A stretch of 64,000 nt of DNA from Termitomyces sp. T153 (Eukaryota; Basidiomycota; Agaricomycetes; Agaricales; Lyophyllaceae). The position numbers and the translations under genes are program-made. The stretch covers positions 496,001 to 560,000 of the forward strand of contig JACKQL020000026.1 of NCBI GenBank assembly GCA_018296165.2. Reading direction: 5' to 3'. Positions 1-12,079 of this stretch are shown here, in pieces. Under the pieces are notes generated by a model. The model saw nothing but the letters and a program-made list of their open reading frames with translations, did not search any database and had not been told where the DNA came from. Each line of letters begins with the position of its first letter. Position 1 is the first letter of the stretch.

Positions 1-1013
1 TTGGCTTCTGAAATTGCGGGAGTTGTCAGTGGCTTGAAAAGTATAATTCAACCACCGAACGTCTCTGAAGAATTGACTGCAGAGGTCGAGACAGCTTTCC
101 AGAGACCACGGAAGCTTCAAAAGATGGATCAAGTGGAGAGGTCAAGCTCTGGAGACTCGATCACGACATATCATCCACCTTTTCAGAGTGCAAAAGCCGA
201 ACAAGGGTTGGAAGAAGTTCTGGATGAAGACAACATGGGTTGGGAATCGGGTACAGTCGATGAAGAATATGATGAAGAGAAGATTGGTCGGGAATCTGGC
301 TCGGCAAACGGAAAAGACAATGAATACTCAAATGAATTGGACAATGATGAAGTACTTATGATCAACCCAACTATCAATTCACCTCCACCACAAAAAACAC
401 CACCAAAACCGCCATTAACTCAAGTTTCTCGAAAATCGACCGGAATACACTCTACTTTCCTTCCTTCTCTTTCCGTCGGTTTCACGCGCGGAAATTCAGA
501 CGATTCGGATCTGAGTGAAAGCGAAGTTAAGCTTGCAGATATTGATATCAAGAAGAACAGACGGGGTCAAAGGGCACGGCGGGCGTGAGCATTAGATCGA
601 CTTCTTTCAAATTCATGTGCAACATTGATACCGTGACTACAGAATATGGGAGAAAAAGTACGGAAAGGATGCCAACCACAAGAAGAAAGAAGTACACGCT
701 GTGGGGCTGGACCACAACGGTTTGGACCATTCATCAAATCCGCGATTCCATTTCTGATCGTTATCTAGAAGGATCTACAAGGCAGGCTTATAACAAGACA
801 GCGGCACGTCATCTTCGAAAGGTTGATGCACGATGGGGCCAATTACATGCCGTGGCTGCTCCAAGCTCGGCACCACAGAAACCAGCGGTGAGAAACTCCA
901 TGAAACGTGTGGAAGAGAAGCCTATGCACCCATCATGGGAAGCCAAGCGCAAGTTGAAGGAAAAGGAAAGCGTTGGAATCGTCCCTAGTCAAGGCACGAA
1001 GATCAAGTTCTAG
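1..1013 (+). CDS. BUD22/SRFBP1-family ribosome biogenesis protein, 3' part
   Basis: This is the C-terminal part of a gene that begins before the window; the first in-window codon is TTG and the frame is open from base 1. The acidic, Ser-rich stretch followed by the basic block KKNRRGQRARRA, then IWEKKYGK after splicing, and a terminal HPSWEAKRKLKEK...GTKIKF, is the signature of the BUD22 C-terminus. That family is nucleolar and acts in 18S rRNA and 40S subunit maturation. An intron at 585-642 (GTGAGC...CTACAG) is clear. A second intron is needed because the frame after 643 meets TGA near 757. The best model is 720-768 (49 bp, branch-like CTGAT, ends TCTAG), which rejoins the frame ending at 1013. 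A 692-785 intron is also phase-compatible. The product is confident; the second intron is not. Confidence 0.8.
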
Positions 1014-1604
1014 TTTTAGATTCATAACTGTGGTCGTGTGCACCTTGCGCTTACCTTTGTCCAATCATATTTCGACTTGCCTTTTTCAGTTGTCATCAGC
1101 AAATTATGCGTCTTACGGAGCTTTTTTATCGAAAAGTCCTTCCTCCGGTGGCGCCGGATTCCATCGTACAATTTCAAAGCCACTTACTGGTACACGTATC
1201 GATTTCAAGTCGGAAACAAAAGCAACACAAGCAAGCTGGCTTTCTGGTATCGGATGATTCCCTTTTCACAATTTGTATGTATCGGGTGAATACCTTGGAT
1301 CACCAACCCTCATGATTCGGCTAGAGCTAATCCGCTTTCCAAAGTTCTTTTGACCGCTCATACGACTTGGCAACAAAGCAAACCAGTGTGGGAGATGGCT
1401 ATCTGTGAGCATACTCGTGATTGTAAACTCTGACGGCGTTTGTTGGGCACAAGAAGTACCATGTATCAGCAGCTGAAGATAAAAGTGGAATTAGATACTA
1501 CGAGATACTTTTGATATAAAAACAGAATCTGTAACGAAAAGAGCACGAAAGCAAACATAACTTGTACAAACACAGAGTATGGTATTTATTGTAATTATCG
1601 ACGC
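1014..1604. other. Intergenic, no gene seen
   Basis: This is the stretch between the BUD22-like gene and the 3' end of the zinc-finger gene on the other strand, so it should contain the 3' UTRs of both convergent genes. Short open frames on both strands have no domain logic, and the longest plus-strand ones overlap each other in different frames. Confidence 0.5.
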
Positions 1605-2293
1605 TTAGGTCCGAGCTGAACAAAGATGTCTCTTCCCTCCGAACATTCTGCATTCCCTCGAACACCACATGGCATCGCATCTGCCACACTTTGGATAGTC
1701 GGATCCAGCTTTGTTGCAGGTAGAGCAATAGACTTTCTTCGCCAAAAGCTTTGATTTCCTCTCGACTTTCGCGAGAATCGGATCTAATTCATTGCTCCCT
1801 GTTCGAAAGTGGGTGTGGTTTGCTTCAATAAGAGAACTCGAAGTTCTTGTCGACGTAAATGATGAATCAGGGGGGATAGAAGCTGTGCGACTAAAAGACG
1901 GAATCGATGGTGAAGAGAAACCGGATGACAAAGGGGAGTCCCCTTCCTCCTCGACCCATGAGCGAGGGGGTATGTGGATATGCGGGCGTCGCATAAGAGA
2001 AGGCTTTGGAGGTGCTGAAGCTCGTTTCAGGTGATATAGAGCCGGAAGCGCAGAGGAAGTTGGAGTGAAGGATCCATAGGCAGAGTGTGAGTAGGTATGA
2101 AGGGTGATGGTCGTTGGATAGGCTTTAGAAAAGTCCAAAGTGATTCTAGAAGGTATCGAGGATATAGACGTGAGCGATAAAGTACGTTTTCGCGTCGCTC
2201 GCGGAGGTAGGTGTGTAATCTGAGAAAATAGTTCAACATATCCGAAGTGATGACAAGGTTGAAAAAGCCGTCGGAGCGCACCTGAGAATTCAT
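1605..2293 (-). CDS. Small MYND/HIT-like zinc-finger protein
   Basis: Two-exon model: exon 1 at 2282-2293 (MNSQ only), intron 2220-2281 (GTGCGC...TTCTCAG, 62 bp), exon 2 at 1605-2219, giving about 208 residues. The N-terminal two thirds is Ser/Pro-rich and looks disordered. The last ~40 residues hold a Cys/His cluster: CSTC, then KCGRC, WCSREC and a final H-L-C. The spacing resembles MYND and HIT zinc fingers, which mediate protein-protein contacts, but the last ligand pair is H-X-C rather than the usual longer spacing, so the class is unsettled. The spliced start was chosen because the exon 2 frame is open upstream of its first internal ATG and joins MNSQ in phase. No partner or pathway can be inferred from the neighbours. 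Confidence 0.6.
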
Positions 2294-3465
2294 AGGTAAC
2301 AAACTACTTCGAAAGAGGATGAAATGGACTCCTGCGAAAAATGTAGGGAGTGGGTGTGTTTATATACTCCTAAGAAGATAATGATTCCAAGCAAATCTGG
2401 TCAAAGGAAGCAGCAATGAGAACCTCGAGAGTTAAACAAGAATAGAGCCCAAAGTACCGGGCCGTTGATATAGAGTTACGAAAGGAGAAAAAATGCCATG
2501 TCTTACATTGACAAATCTGCATCCACGGTGGATTCTGTGTTCCATAGAAGTAAGTAGCTTATGTCAGCCCAAAGAGCCGTCCTAGAAGTTTGCCCTACAT
2601 AACTTGGTCTGGTACCAACTCCAGATAAGATTTACGCTCTGGTTACACGGAAATATGACTGTACGACAAGAGGTCAACTGTTCACAACCAAGCAGCGTCG
2701 CAACTTATCCCTATCGGACTGGATGACTTTCTGCGAGCGCGAAAGAATTGCTCAGTGGTTTTTTCCGTGGCTAGTCTATTCTAATGGCACACAATGGCAC
2801 ATTAAATGCACGCACGGTTTTCTTTGAGGCGACAGTTTCGCGACCGTTCATGATGTGTTCGCGAGCCTTCAAGGCATGATCATCGTAATGTTTAGAAAGA
2901 AATTTCAAGTGATGTGGATGCTCGGAACTTAGCGACCAAATCTCCTATTTACGACATTGAAAAATTAGAACACTTTTTCTCTCTCCGAGTTTTGAGGCAT
3001 TGCCAAGAATCACCTCTCCGCCTCAAACATCAACCTAGGTATGCACGTTTTTTATCGTGTCGTTTTACTTGTGGGTGGGGAATAATACCTTCTTTGAAAC
3101 CCATCTCTAGCAATTTGAAGATTTTACGCTCTTGTACTCCAATCTATATGATGATGTTTACAATTGATGGAAGCCCATTAACCTCGATTTGCGAGTCAAT
3201 TCGCCCTGAACTTGCCCTCACCCCGAACCCTGTTCTCACTAGTCCAAGTTTTCTGGTCACAAGAGAGATCCAATCTTGATCAATCCTGTCAGCTGACTGT
3301 CTTCCTTCTGACCTCCTTACTTCCCTTCTGACCTCCTTACTTCTACTATTGAGATCGTGGCCTCTTCGAACCCCTGCACTTTACCTTACTTAATGCCGGC
3401 TCAACCCGTAAGTCCGGTTACGGGTTTCTCATCCTGACTCAATCCTGACTTCGTATCAATTAGGC
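2294..3465. other. Intergenic region between divergent genes
   Basis: About 1.2 kb between the starts of the zinc-finger gene (-) and the sugar transporter (+), so it probably carries both promoters. The only structure I see is a short tandem duplication near 3304-3343 (a ~20-bp unit with CTTCTGACCTCCTTA, twice), followed by pyrimidine-rich sequence before the transporter ATG. An open frame at 2914-3279 has no recognisable domain. Confidence 0.45.
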
Positions 3466-6138
3466 ATGGCTGGCAGCAAAAAGGGTACTCATTCCAGTTT
3501 GGAGAACAAAGGGCCTGGTCATCCAGAGGACGCTCTTGGGGTGGTTCCTGTGACCCCCATGGAACGCCAGTTTGCTCTTGAATCGGCTTTGAAGACTGAT
3601 CCTGGTGTCTCCCGGTTTGGTTCGAGGGCATTCTATGTGAGTGGTCGATTGTATGACCTTGACTTTAAAGTACCTAGGACCACCGTTCAGATGTATTTAA
3701 TTACTTTGGTGGCCTGCTGCTGCTCGGGAGACAGCGGTTTTGATGGAACGGTCTGTAGATGCAGCTCAGATGATGATTCTTGCCAAGTAATAAGTGATCG
3801 GTTGACCAGGTCATGGGAGGGATCAATTCAATGATACAATACCAGCGCTTCTTTCATATGACCGGTGTAGGCTCCAAAACTTCGTAAGCCACTCATTCAA
3901 CAGATGTATTCTCCACTTTGTAATCTTCTTTGTAATTCCTGCCCTCAGGATTGTCTTCGGCATATATACCATGTAGGTTTGTCTCTGTATGACCTCACAC
4001 GCTCTTTCAACATCACAGAGGTTCAATTTGGTATGTGTCTCAGTTTTTCATCCGAACATATATTTTGATGAATGCAATACAGCGGAGCAATACCTGCTTG
4101 TACGTATACGTGTCTTCGATATTCTTTTTGTCTGAATTTTGAACTGACGTGAGACGTGTAGCATATTTGCCTGACCGATTTGGACGTCGTTGCTCAATGT
4201 TCTTTGGCAATTTGGTCGTGTGGTATGCCCTTGAATAATATGCAGATGACATGACACCTGACTATGCCTTCTATATTCAGCGTTGGTGCTGTGATCACAG
4301 CCAATGCAAAATACCAGTCAATGTTCCTTGGTGGTCGATTTTTGACTGGTGAGTTTGCCACATAAGTCTTCTTCAGTAGTCGGCTTTGTTGACCTCATAA
4401 CATAACAATAAGGTCTTGGTTCCTTCTGTGCTGGGGCTTCTGCCAAAAGCTTTCTTGCGGAGCTATCGCCTCCACAGTCACGTGGAGCTTACCTCGGTTT
4501 TCTGAATTCTTTGTGAGTTTTAACCCAGCAGTATGCAAAATAAGTTATTCTGACTTCCATTAGCTTCTATGTTGGCCAGATAGCTGCAACTGGTATGATG
4601 GTTTCAACGGGGAATTGGTCAAACGATATGTCATGGCGTCTTCCCCTCTATATCCAGGTTTTCAATTTGCTGCTTGGGTTAACGTTGGTTCTCATCAGAT
4701 TGTTCCGCACTTCCAGCTTGTTCCTGCGGCATTGAACGTACTCTTCGTATTCCTGTGCCCTGAATCGTACGGATGCTCTCTCGTTTTGTCTGATCTTGAT
4801 TCTGATTTAGTCTTTGCAGGCCGAGATGGCTGTATAGCATCGGAAAGTCAGATCAAGCTCGCGCAATCTTGGCTTGGCTCCATAGTAGTAATGGAGATAT
4901 TGATTCACCTCTTGTCCATCTCGAAATGTCAGAAATAGAGGAGAAAATTCAAGTTGATGGCGCCGATAGTATGTCGGTTTTTCTTAACCGTGTCTCCACA
5001 CTCAGAGTATATCGTTTATTAGAGATATGGTGGGACTTTCGACCGTTGTTCATGACTCGTGCCGATCGCCAACGAGCATACATGGTTATCTTGATCGGTA
5101 TCTTTGCGTTTGAACACTCCTTGAGGCACTTCAATTGACCAGAATACAGGAGCTTTTGGCCAATTGAGTGGGAATGGCTTGATTACTTACTTCTTGCCAG
5201 TTCTTTTACAAGACGCTGGAATTGTTGACCAGAACCGTCGACTGACACTGAACTTCGTGAACAGTGTGACATCTTAGTGAGTTGACATTAGTCCCTTGCA
5301 ACCATTGCGTTGAGCTTGAGCGATAGCATCGGAGGTGAGTTTGTTCTGTAGGAGCATACTTAATCCCTCGGTTCCCTTGATTAGTTCATCAGCTCTAGCT
5401 GTACGTTGGTGTCCGACAACCGTAACGGTGGATTTGACATCTGTTGACCCATACTGCTTACAGGGGTCCGCTGTCATTGATCGTTTTGGACGTCGCAGGA
5501 TCCTTTTGACATCCACCATTATCATTACTTGTATCTTGGCCATTACTACTGGCCTTCTCAGTTTTAACGGCACGGGAAATGTTGCTCGGGGCAATGCAGG
5601 CATCACGTTTATTTTCTTGTTCATGGTTGTTTTCTCTTTTGGCTGGACGCCCATGTATGTGAATCATTCTCAAATGCCCATCCATCTCACTATTCGATTG
5701 CTCATAGGCAAGCCTTATACCCTGCAGAGGTCCTAAGTTATGAAGCCCGTGCGAAAGGCCTCGCTTTTCTCGGTATTGTCGCGCAAGCCGTGACGTGTAT
5801 CAACACTTTTGGGTGAGCTAGAAAATTCTCTTCTTCTTACTCAGTTGCCTGACATCTCAAATAGTCTGCCTGTTGCACTCGAAAGGATAGGATGGAAAGG
5901 TGCGTGTTTGTAAATCCCCTCGACCAAGTGTACGGCTGATCTCTCTCCTTTGATGAAAGTTTATGTTATTTTCCTTGTCTGGGATGCATTTGAAGTTGTA
6001 GTAATCTATTTATTTCTAGTGGAGACCAGGGGCCTTACTCTGGAGGAGATAAACGATGTCTTCGGACAACCTAATCCCAAGGCCTACAGTCTTCAGGTGC
6101 AAAAGGATGCACGTAGATCCGACGCGCTGAGGACGTGA
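3466..6138 (+). CDS. MFS sugar transporter (lactose permease/hexose transporter-like)
   Basis: A plasma-membrane sugar:proton symporter of the MFS sugar-porter family by family knowledge; the exact substrate is not readable. I join 19 exons: 3466-3750, 3810-3883, 3949-3972, 4019-4030, 4083-4099, 4162-4222, 4281-4348, 4413-4512, 4564-4657, 4699-4766, 4820-4968, 5008-5097, 5150-5276, 5327-5334, 5393-5400, 5464-5654, 5708-5812, 5865-5899, 5960-6138. This totals 1,695 nt and 564 residues, a normal length for the family. Visible motifs are two RFGRR loops (after TM2 and after TM8), PESPRWLYSIGKSDQA before the central loop, GAFGQLSGNGLITYFLP in TM7, and a PETKG-like VETRGLTLEEI at the end. The N-terminal ~70 residues are cytosolic. 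Four exons are tiny (12, 17, 8 and 8 nt). All splice phases close, so the gene looks intact. Confidence 0.9.
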
Positions 6139-6451
6139 TTATCTTTAGAAACGAATGCTTTGTCATTCAATGTACCAGTACATACTTGAATACCTGACCA
6201 GCTTGAACTTGTGATACATTTTGCATTTGCATGAACATCAAGGTTTGATTACCCTCACTGATATAGGCGACAGACAACATGGGCAAACACCTGAGATTTG
6301 CAGGTCATTCTTCAGGAGTGCACAGCTTGCATTTTATCCACACGACCATTTTACCGTTGTTGTCCTCTTTGCTTCTTCTATCTTTTGGATCTCATATATA
6401 GTACGATTCATAAATTAGCGATTTTTCTGGGTTTCTCTCCAATCACACGAC
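6139..6451. other. Intergenic/5' UTR of the PP2C gene
   Basis: About 310 bp between the transporter stop and the PP2C initiator. The only upstream in-phase alternative start considered (an ATG at 6279) leads nowhere in frame. I see no RNA gene or distinct promoter motif. Confidence 0.4.
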
Positions 6452-8531
6452 ATGGTGAGTTCTTGACTTTATCGCATCCTGACACCCATTTTGAGCAGAT
6501 CGTAGGGCCAAACTCTTTCCTCGCCTGGTAAATATTCACATATACGTTTTTCACCTCGATTCCTGAACCGAACATACTCAGTAACGAAGAAACATTCCGA
6601 GTCTGGCGGAGATGCTCGCTTTTCATTTGGCGTTTCAGAAATGCAGGGTTGGAGGATCTGTACGTTCATCGACCTGCTTAAAAAAGAGAATTATCCTTGA
6701 ACCAGGCCTCTTCCTATATCGTTCTGCCATTACAATAGCCATGGAAGATGCGCATACCGCCGTATTGGATCTCGATGAGGGCAAGGAGGCGTCGAACACG
6801 TTTTTCGCCGTCTATGATGGTCATGGTGGTTTGTCTCGATATGGTCGTGACCTCCCTTCTTCTTGGGCTCAAAATTGGACTAGGTTCAACTGTTGCCAAG
6901 TATGCCGGAGCCAACGTTCATAAGCGTTTGGTTGAGGAAGATAGCTATAAGCAGGGCCAGTACGACTTAGCAATGAAAAGAGCTTTCCTGGGCACAGATG
7001 AAGATCTGCTAGCAAGTGCGTCGCCATCACAAGGAAGTTATCATGTTGACTATTAACTTCTGATTGCTCGTTTTTGTTTCTTGGCAGACCCTGCCCATAC
7101 TCGCGATCCCTCAGGTTGTACTGCCGTAGCGGCGCTAGTGACCGCCAATGGAAAGATCTATGTTGTATGTCGCTCGCATTTGAATACCTCGGTATTGAGT
7201 TTACAAATACCCATAGGCAAATGCCGGCGATTCCAGATCTGTCATCAGCGTGAAGGGCGAAGGCAAACCATTAAGTTACGACCATAAACCAACTATTGAA
7301 AGTGAGCAATTTCTTCAATTATAAACAGTCCTTCCTGAACCTACAATCTTCTCAGGTGAGAAAGAGCGCATACGTGCAGCAGGAGGTTATATTGAGTACG
7401 GCCGTGTGAATGGTCAGTTTCTAGATATGCATTGACGTTTCGAATTCCGCTAACACAAAGTAAAGGCAATCTGGCACTCTCACGGGCGCTTGGCGACTTC
7501 GAGTTTAAAAAGAATTATTCTTTAGGTCCGGAAAAACAGATTATCACGGCTGATCCTGATGTCACTGTCCATGAGATCTCGGAAGAGGATGAATTCTTCG
7601 TCGTCGCTTGCGATGGTTCGTCCGACTTGACTGTTATTTGTTATACTTAACAATCCTTCCAGGTATTTGGGATTGCCTGAGCTCTCAACAAGCCGTTGAC
7701 TTTGTACGGCGCGAAGTTGCTCAGGGCAAGGAACTTGCGGAAATCTGTGAAAACATCTGTGAGCACTGTCTTGCTCCCGACACCACATCGGGAGCCGGCG
7801 TTGGCTGTGATAACATGACCATCATGATCATCGCAATCCTTCATGGTCGCACCAAGGAAAGCTGGTATGAGTGGGTCAAGGACCGAGTTCAAAACAATTA
7901 TGGATACCCAACACCTCCTAGCCCACCCCAAATCTACGCCCAAAGTCGCCTCGCACCTTTCCGTGCACGGAGAGATGCACAAGAACGGAATCGACAACAA
8001 TCTCCTGATGATGATGTATCTGCTTATCTTGGTGGCCTCTACCCGCGTGCCCTTCCGGCAAACGGAGGGCTGTCCTTCATACATGGTGGGGGCATCGAGA
8101 ACGAAGGTGATATGATGTTCAAGAGGGACAGTGCTGATGGTGATGATGGTGATGATGAGGACGATGAAGAGACGTCAAGCGGCAGATCGTTCTTTACTGA
8201 AACTCTAGGTCTAGGTCATGCCGAGTCTCCTAGTCCCACGTCAAACCTGAAAGCGCAGCTGGATGAATTTGAAAAAGATCTCCAGCGAGATGAAGACGAT
8301 GACTTCGACATAAAAATGGACGACAGTGTCGATATTCAATCGCCAGATGGCACAATACATCGTGCCTTACAGGGAGAGGCCTCTCTCCCGCCGAAACATC
8401 GACCTAATGGTGGCGCATTCGTAGCTCCTGTGGAACAACTCAAATCTCAGCCTCTCGGAGATGAACCGATCCCAGTGGTTAAAGCAGAGGGATTGATGGA
8501 CACGAGTGAAGATCCGCTGCTCAAAGCATAG
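6452..8531 (+). CDS. PP2C-type serine/threonine protein phosphatase (PTC2/PTC3-like)
   Basis: Metal-dependent phosphatase. Yeast PTC2/PTC3 relatives switch off stress MAP-kinase and checkpoint signalling. Ten exons: 6452-6454 (ATG only), 6506-6527, 6582-6659, 6739-6828, 6884-7015, 7088-7164, 7217-7301, 7356-7412, 7466-7615, 7663-8531. They sum to 1,563 nt and 520 residues. The N-terminus MGQTLSSPVTKKHS fits this subfamily and has Gly2, a possible myristoylation site. All core PP2C motifs are present: EMQGWRISMEDAH, FFAVYDGHGG, NAGDSRSV, SRALGDFEFK, ACDGIWDCLS and GCDNMTIMI, with the metal-binding Asp residues. Beyond the ~300-residue catalytic domain is a ~200-residue acidic, low-complexity tail (Asp/Glu runs near 8130-8330), as in fungal PTC2 homologues. 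The gene looks intact and converges on the NUDCD1-like gene 250 bp away. Confidence 0.92.
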
Positions 8532-8781
8532 ACATGTATTAATACAATGTGTATCTTTTTAACCACGATCCCTCTTTTTCTCTTCGCTTTCGTTTGGGTC
8601 GCTTCTGTTCGTTATTCCAAGGTCCTGCCTGCATTCTGGTTGATATCTTGTCCATGTAGCACTTGTACGATCACAGATTTCCTGGCATAGATGGTCTGCT
8701 CTTTTCTTTGCAACTCATTGAATATCATTTGCCACGTATCTGTATATTGTATCCGTATTGTACCCATTCTTTCTCTCCTGA

Positions 8782-10706
8782 TCACGGATTCTTTAACAAT
8801 ATCAGCTCTCCCTCTGCGAGACAGAGAAGCATTGGGATTGATCCGCCGACATGAAGCATACCGACTCCTAGTAAGGAACCGCCGTAGCCATCGCCAACTT
8901 TGAGGATTGCTTGTTTGGCCCATTTTGCATTCGACGGTGGGACCCGATAGATATAGACATTTCCCCCTCGATCTCGAAGACCTCCTTCAAATGCAAAGAC
9001 ATCATTGGAGCTGTGGAAGGTAAATCGTGTATCCTGTTTCGACGCAAGGACAAATGACAGAGCAGGGAAAGTCGAAGTGTGAGTCCACACTGGAGAGTTT
9101 GGATTCCGACTGTCTAAGGTATGCACCGTACCATCAAGGTTATTTTTTACAATCAGAGACACGTCAGTGTCTCCAAAACCCGGGATAGGAACCGATAGCA
9201 ACTGGAAAGCGATTTCCTCCACATTTTTCCACCACTGTGGGACACCACCCTTCTCACCTACCCAGCTGAGGAAGGCCTTTCTTCCGACAATCTCGTCAAC
9301 TTCCATGTCCAGCTCCCCTTCAGCAAGACTAGGCACACCACGACCGAGACCAAGGCCACTAGCATCATCACCATCACGAAGAGCAGCGGTGTATTTTTCC
9401 AACGCCTCACGGACGTGCCAAAGCTCAGAGGGGTCAAGAGTTTCCAGGACTTCAACGTCTTCGAAATCTCCAGCCGAAGCGAATAACTGAGTCCATCTTG
9501 TTCCTTCATGTTGTTTGTCAATATGCAGAGTAAGTAGTCCAAAAGAATGTTCTGCTTCCCGGTCCCAGGTCCAATAACTTGTCGAAGCAGAAATTCCGTC
9601 CCAAAGGTTTTTCATAGAATATCGGGGGATAGGCACGGACGAGGAAACTTCGTTATCAACGTGAACAGTCAATGTTTGCGGGGTGAAAATCACTTTGATA
9701 GTGGACTTTGGTGTGCTGGAAGGAAGAGGAATGGCTACAGTAACCGAATCTGATGTTTGAGTCCAGGAGTATGGAGGAGGCTTAGCAGGCTCTGGGGCAT
9801 CAACGTCGAACTTCTCCTCATCAACTCTCGGAATGGGTGCAATTTCATCTAGAGATGGTTCATATACCGGGGTGGAAACGTATCCGACTTGCTGGTAAGT
9901 AGTTCCGCCAATCAGAAGAGATGCTTTGAGGGATTCCATGAATACAGCGTAGATAGGTATATCTGGTCCGCGACGATGCCATAGCACTTCCATTTGCTGG
10001 ACTCCAGAAAGTGGAAAACTTGTGAGATCAATCTTGACCCCCCAGATATCAAAAATAGTTGGTGATGGCTTCTTCCAGCCCTTGGATTCTTTTCCAGACC
10101 TTGAATAATATCGTGATGACAGAATGACGAAGACCACTGTAGGTGAAAGCCTATGTGCAGTATGAATGCGGAAGGGGAGACCTGGCGATGGGAGAGAAAA
10201 TATTCCAAGGGCCTCGGAGCGATCGCCATTAATGACGTTCAGAGTATATAATAGGCCTTGGCCGTCTGAGACGACGATGATAGACGGGGTGATAAAAGCA
10301 CCAGACGCATATTCATGATGAGGAGAATTTGTATCGTCAGATTGCACTGAGGTCGACAACTCGTACAGGACGCGAAAGGAGGGAGAGATAGTCGCCTACT
10401 TTGTCACTATAGTCCAGACATCATCTCGAAGGAGTGACTCACCGGATCAATATCAATAAGAATAACCCTGTGAGCAGAGTCTACGTACATTGCGCGGTTC
10501 GCTCCGATACATATCGCGAGGTGGTTATGGGTTATTCGACTCTGGACCTCCTGAAACGAAAGGGGTGACTTTCCGGAAACGGTTGCTTGAGTCGGTTTGA
10601 ACTGGAGAGGATATCGCGCGACGATTTCGTCCTGAGAGACAGGATCCAGTTTATAACCCTCGAATTTGGGATTAATAAGTGTTCGAGTCGACTCAAACAA
10701 TGTCAT
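8782..10706 (-). CDS. NUDCD1-like protein with a CS (p23/NudC) domain
   Basis: Two exons: 10443-10706 and 8782-10395, with a 47-bp phase-0 intron (GTGAGT...AAAGTAG). The product is about 625 residues, close to animal NUDCD1 plus insertions. The CS domain lies near residues 295-385 and starts YSWTQTSDSVTVAIPLP, with the conserved WDGI...SYWTWD strands and ELWHVREALEKYTA helix after it. The flanking parts resemble the beta-propeller-like halves of NUDCD1 (for example VVSDGQGLLYTL and a C-terminal VFAFEGGLRDRGGNVYIYRV). NudC-family CS proteins act as Hsp90 co-chaperones, and NUDCD1 has been tied to COPI and dynein clients in animals; the role here is inferred. I start at MTLFES (10706). An in-frame ATG at 10850 exists, but the added segment is basic and unlike the family. 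Confidence 0.85.
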
Positions 10707-11232
10707 GGGTGTGATAATTGTATGTGGTTCCGATTTCCGAGGTTTTCGATGAAGGATTTTGCATTTTTGAGAGCCAGTTCTTCCTTTTGACCAAGTCGTT
10801 GGTGTGTTCGTCTCCTTTTGTCCCAAACTACAACCTAAACGCGTGCGCAAACGCGCAGGTTCCGCTTGCTATACAAGGCCTACCGACGTAGATCGGCGTC
10901 CGTACGCTCGTAGTCTTACCTCTCGCTCGCGCTCCAATGACCATCGCGTGTTGTTCTGAAACTCACGATATATCATTTTAGATAGAGGATGATGCCCGCA
11001 GCTCTGGATCTACCCCAGCACAAGCAATAACTTCAAATACAGACCTGGATGACGGGTACGTGACGGAAAAACAAATGACAGCTCATAACCCGCATTTACA
11101 GACGGACACTATACTAAAATTTCGGAACACTTTACATAAATACATGAAGCACAAGTCAAAATAGAAAAAAAGACGATGACGGGAAAAACAATCAAAGGAA
11201 ACGAAAAAAATCATTACAAACAAAGTAGATAA
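10707..11232. other. Intergenic, promoter of the NUDCD1-like gene
   Basis: Upstream of the NUDCD1-like gene and downstream of the stop at 11233 on the same strand. The part near 10850-10960 is CpG-rich, as expected of a host promoter region. The part near 11140-11230 is A-rich and is probably the 3' UTR of the next gene. No ORF or RNA gene is supported. Confidence 0.45.
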
Positions 11233-12032
11233 CTAATGGTCCATAACACTATTGACAACGTCACGAAAGAGTAAAAAGTGCTTGAAAGCCAATTTCCTGA
11301 ATTCGGGGTCGTACAGATTCTTCTTCTCTGAATAGGTGGTGCATCTTTGAATAATGGTCTCATGCGCAGGATAATTTCCTCCCATCACACCATCAGCAAG
11401 CTCCAAAGACACCGGAATCCTGTAAAATGCCGGTTGCATGCCATTCATCATCATCGCAGGGATGAGCATATCCTTCCGAGGTAAGCCCTGGTTCCAACGC
11501 GCAGCATTATTGGCTTGAGCGGCAGCGATAGCTTTGGCAACAAGCTCTACTTCTTTGAAATTATGACTGTAATCTTCTTCGACAATGAGGTGGATGAAAA
11601 AATCGTGGTCGATCTCAGACAACAAGCAGATGTCGAGGTTTGTAGAATAGCTCTCACCACAAACGATGAGCTGAACGGTACGCCGATTCACCGGAATCCG
11701 ATGACCAGAGTCGAAGCGAAGCATGTGGAATATCGAGTTGAAAAGCGAGCCAAGGACAGATCTACCTGGAACGAATGTAAGCACCAAGTACAACAAAGAA
11801 AAGTCGGTAACTCACGCGTGCCAGGGTGGGCACGAAGCATTCTAAGATATTTCAAAAACATGTCGACACATGCATCGCGCGCCTCAGAATAGGCTGTGTT
11901 CAGATTAACAAACACGTCTGGATCGACTTCATCAAGGTCAGGCAAAGGCCGCCCAAAGAAGGCTTCAGAAGGTGTGTCGACAACTTTAATATTGTATGAA
12001 ACAAGGTCATAGTCACTCCAGTTATTGCTCAA
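11233..12032 (-). CDS. PD-(D/E)XK-like agaricomycete hypothetical protein, 5' end missing
   Basis: Two exons, 11816-12032 and 11233-11765, joined across a 50-bp intron (11766-11815, GTGAGT...GTTCCAG), give about 249 residues. The first codon of the open frame is TTG, not ATG. An in-frame ATG at 12057-12059 is cut off by TGA six codons later, so the true start is missing or lies in an upstream exon. The centre reads LDICLLSEIDHDFFIHLIVEE followed by ELVAKAIAAAQANN, the layout I associate with a large expanded agaricomycete family that has a restriction-endonuclease-like core. Here the usual D...(Q/E)-E-D-K motif ends EED-Y, so catalytic activity is doubtful. The product family is recognised from pattern only. 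Transposon repeats begin about 50 bp upstream of the frame. Confidence 0.5.
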
Positions 12033-12079
12033 TTTGGGGGATCAAATTTTGTTGGCCATAGGATTAGGAATGAGAAGAA

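Noticed and set aside
700..770. Frameshift in the BUD22-like gene
   Set aside because: A 49-bp GT...AG intron with a branch-like CTGAT restores the frame, so splicing explains the break better than a mutation.
5274..5736. Overlapping frames in both strands near the transporter micro-exons
   Set aside because: They are intron read-through (+) or antisense shadows (-); only the spliced model yields the conserved transporter segment.
7647..8084. 145-residue minus-strand open frame
   Set aside because: It lies wholly inside PP2C exon 10 on the other strand and shows no domain; the plus-strand motifs are unambiguous.
10707..10850. Upstream ATG at 10850 as the start of the NUDCD1-like protein
   Set aside because: The extra ~48 residues are Arg/Lys-rich and unlike the family; MTLFES at 10706 gives the expected N-terminus.
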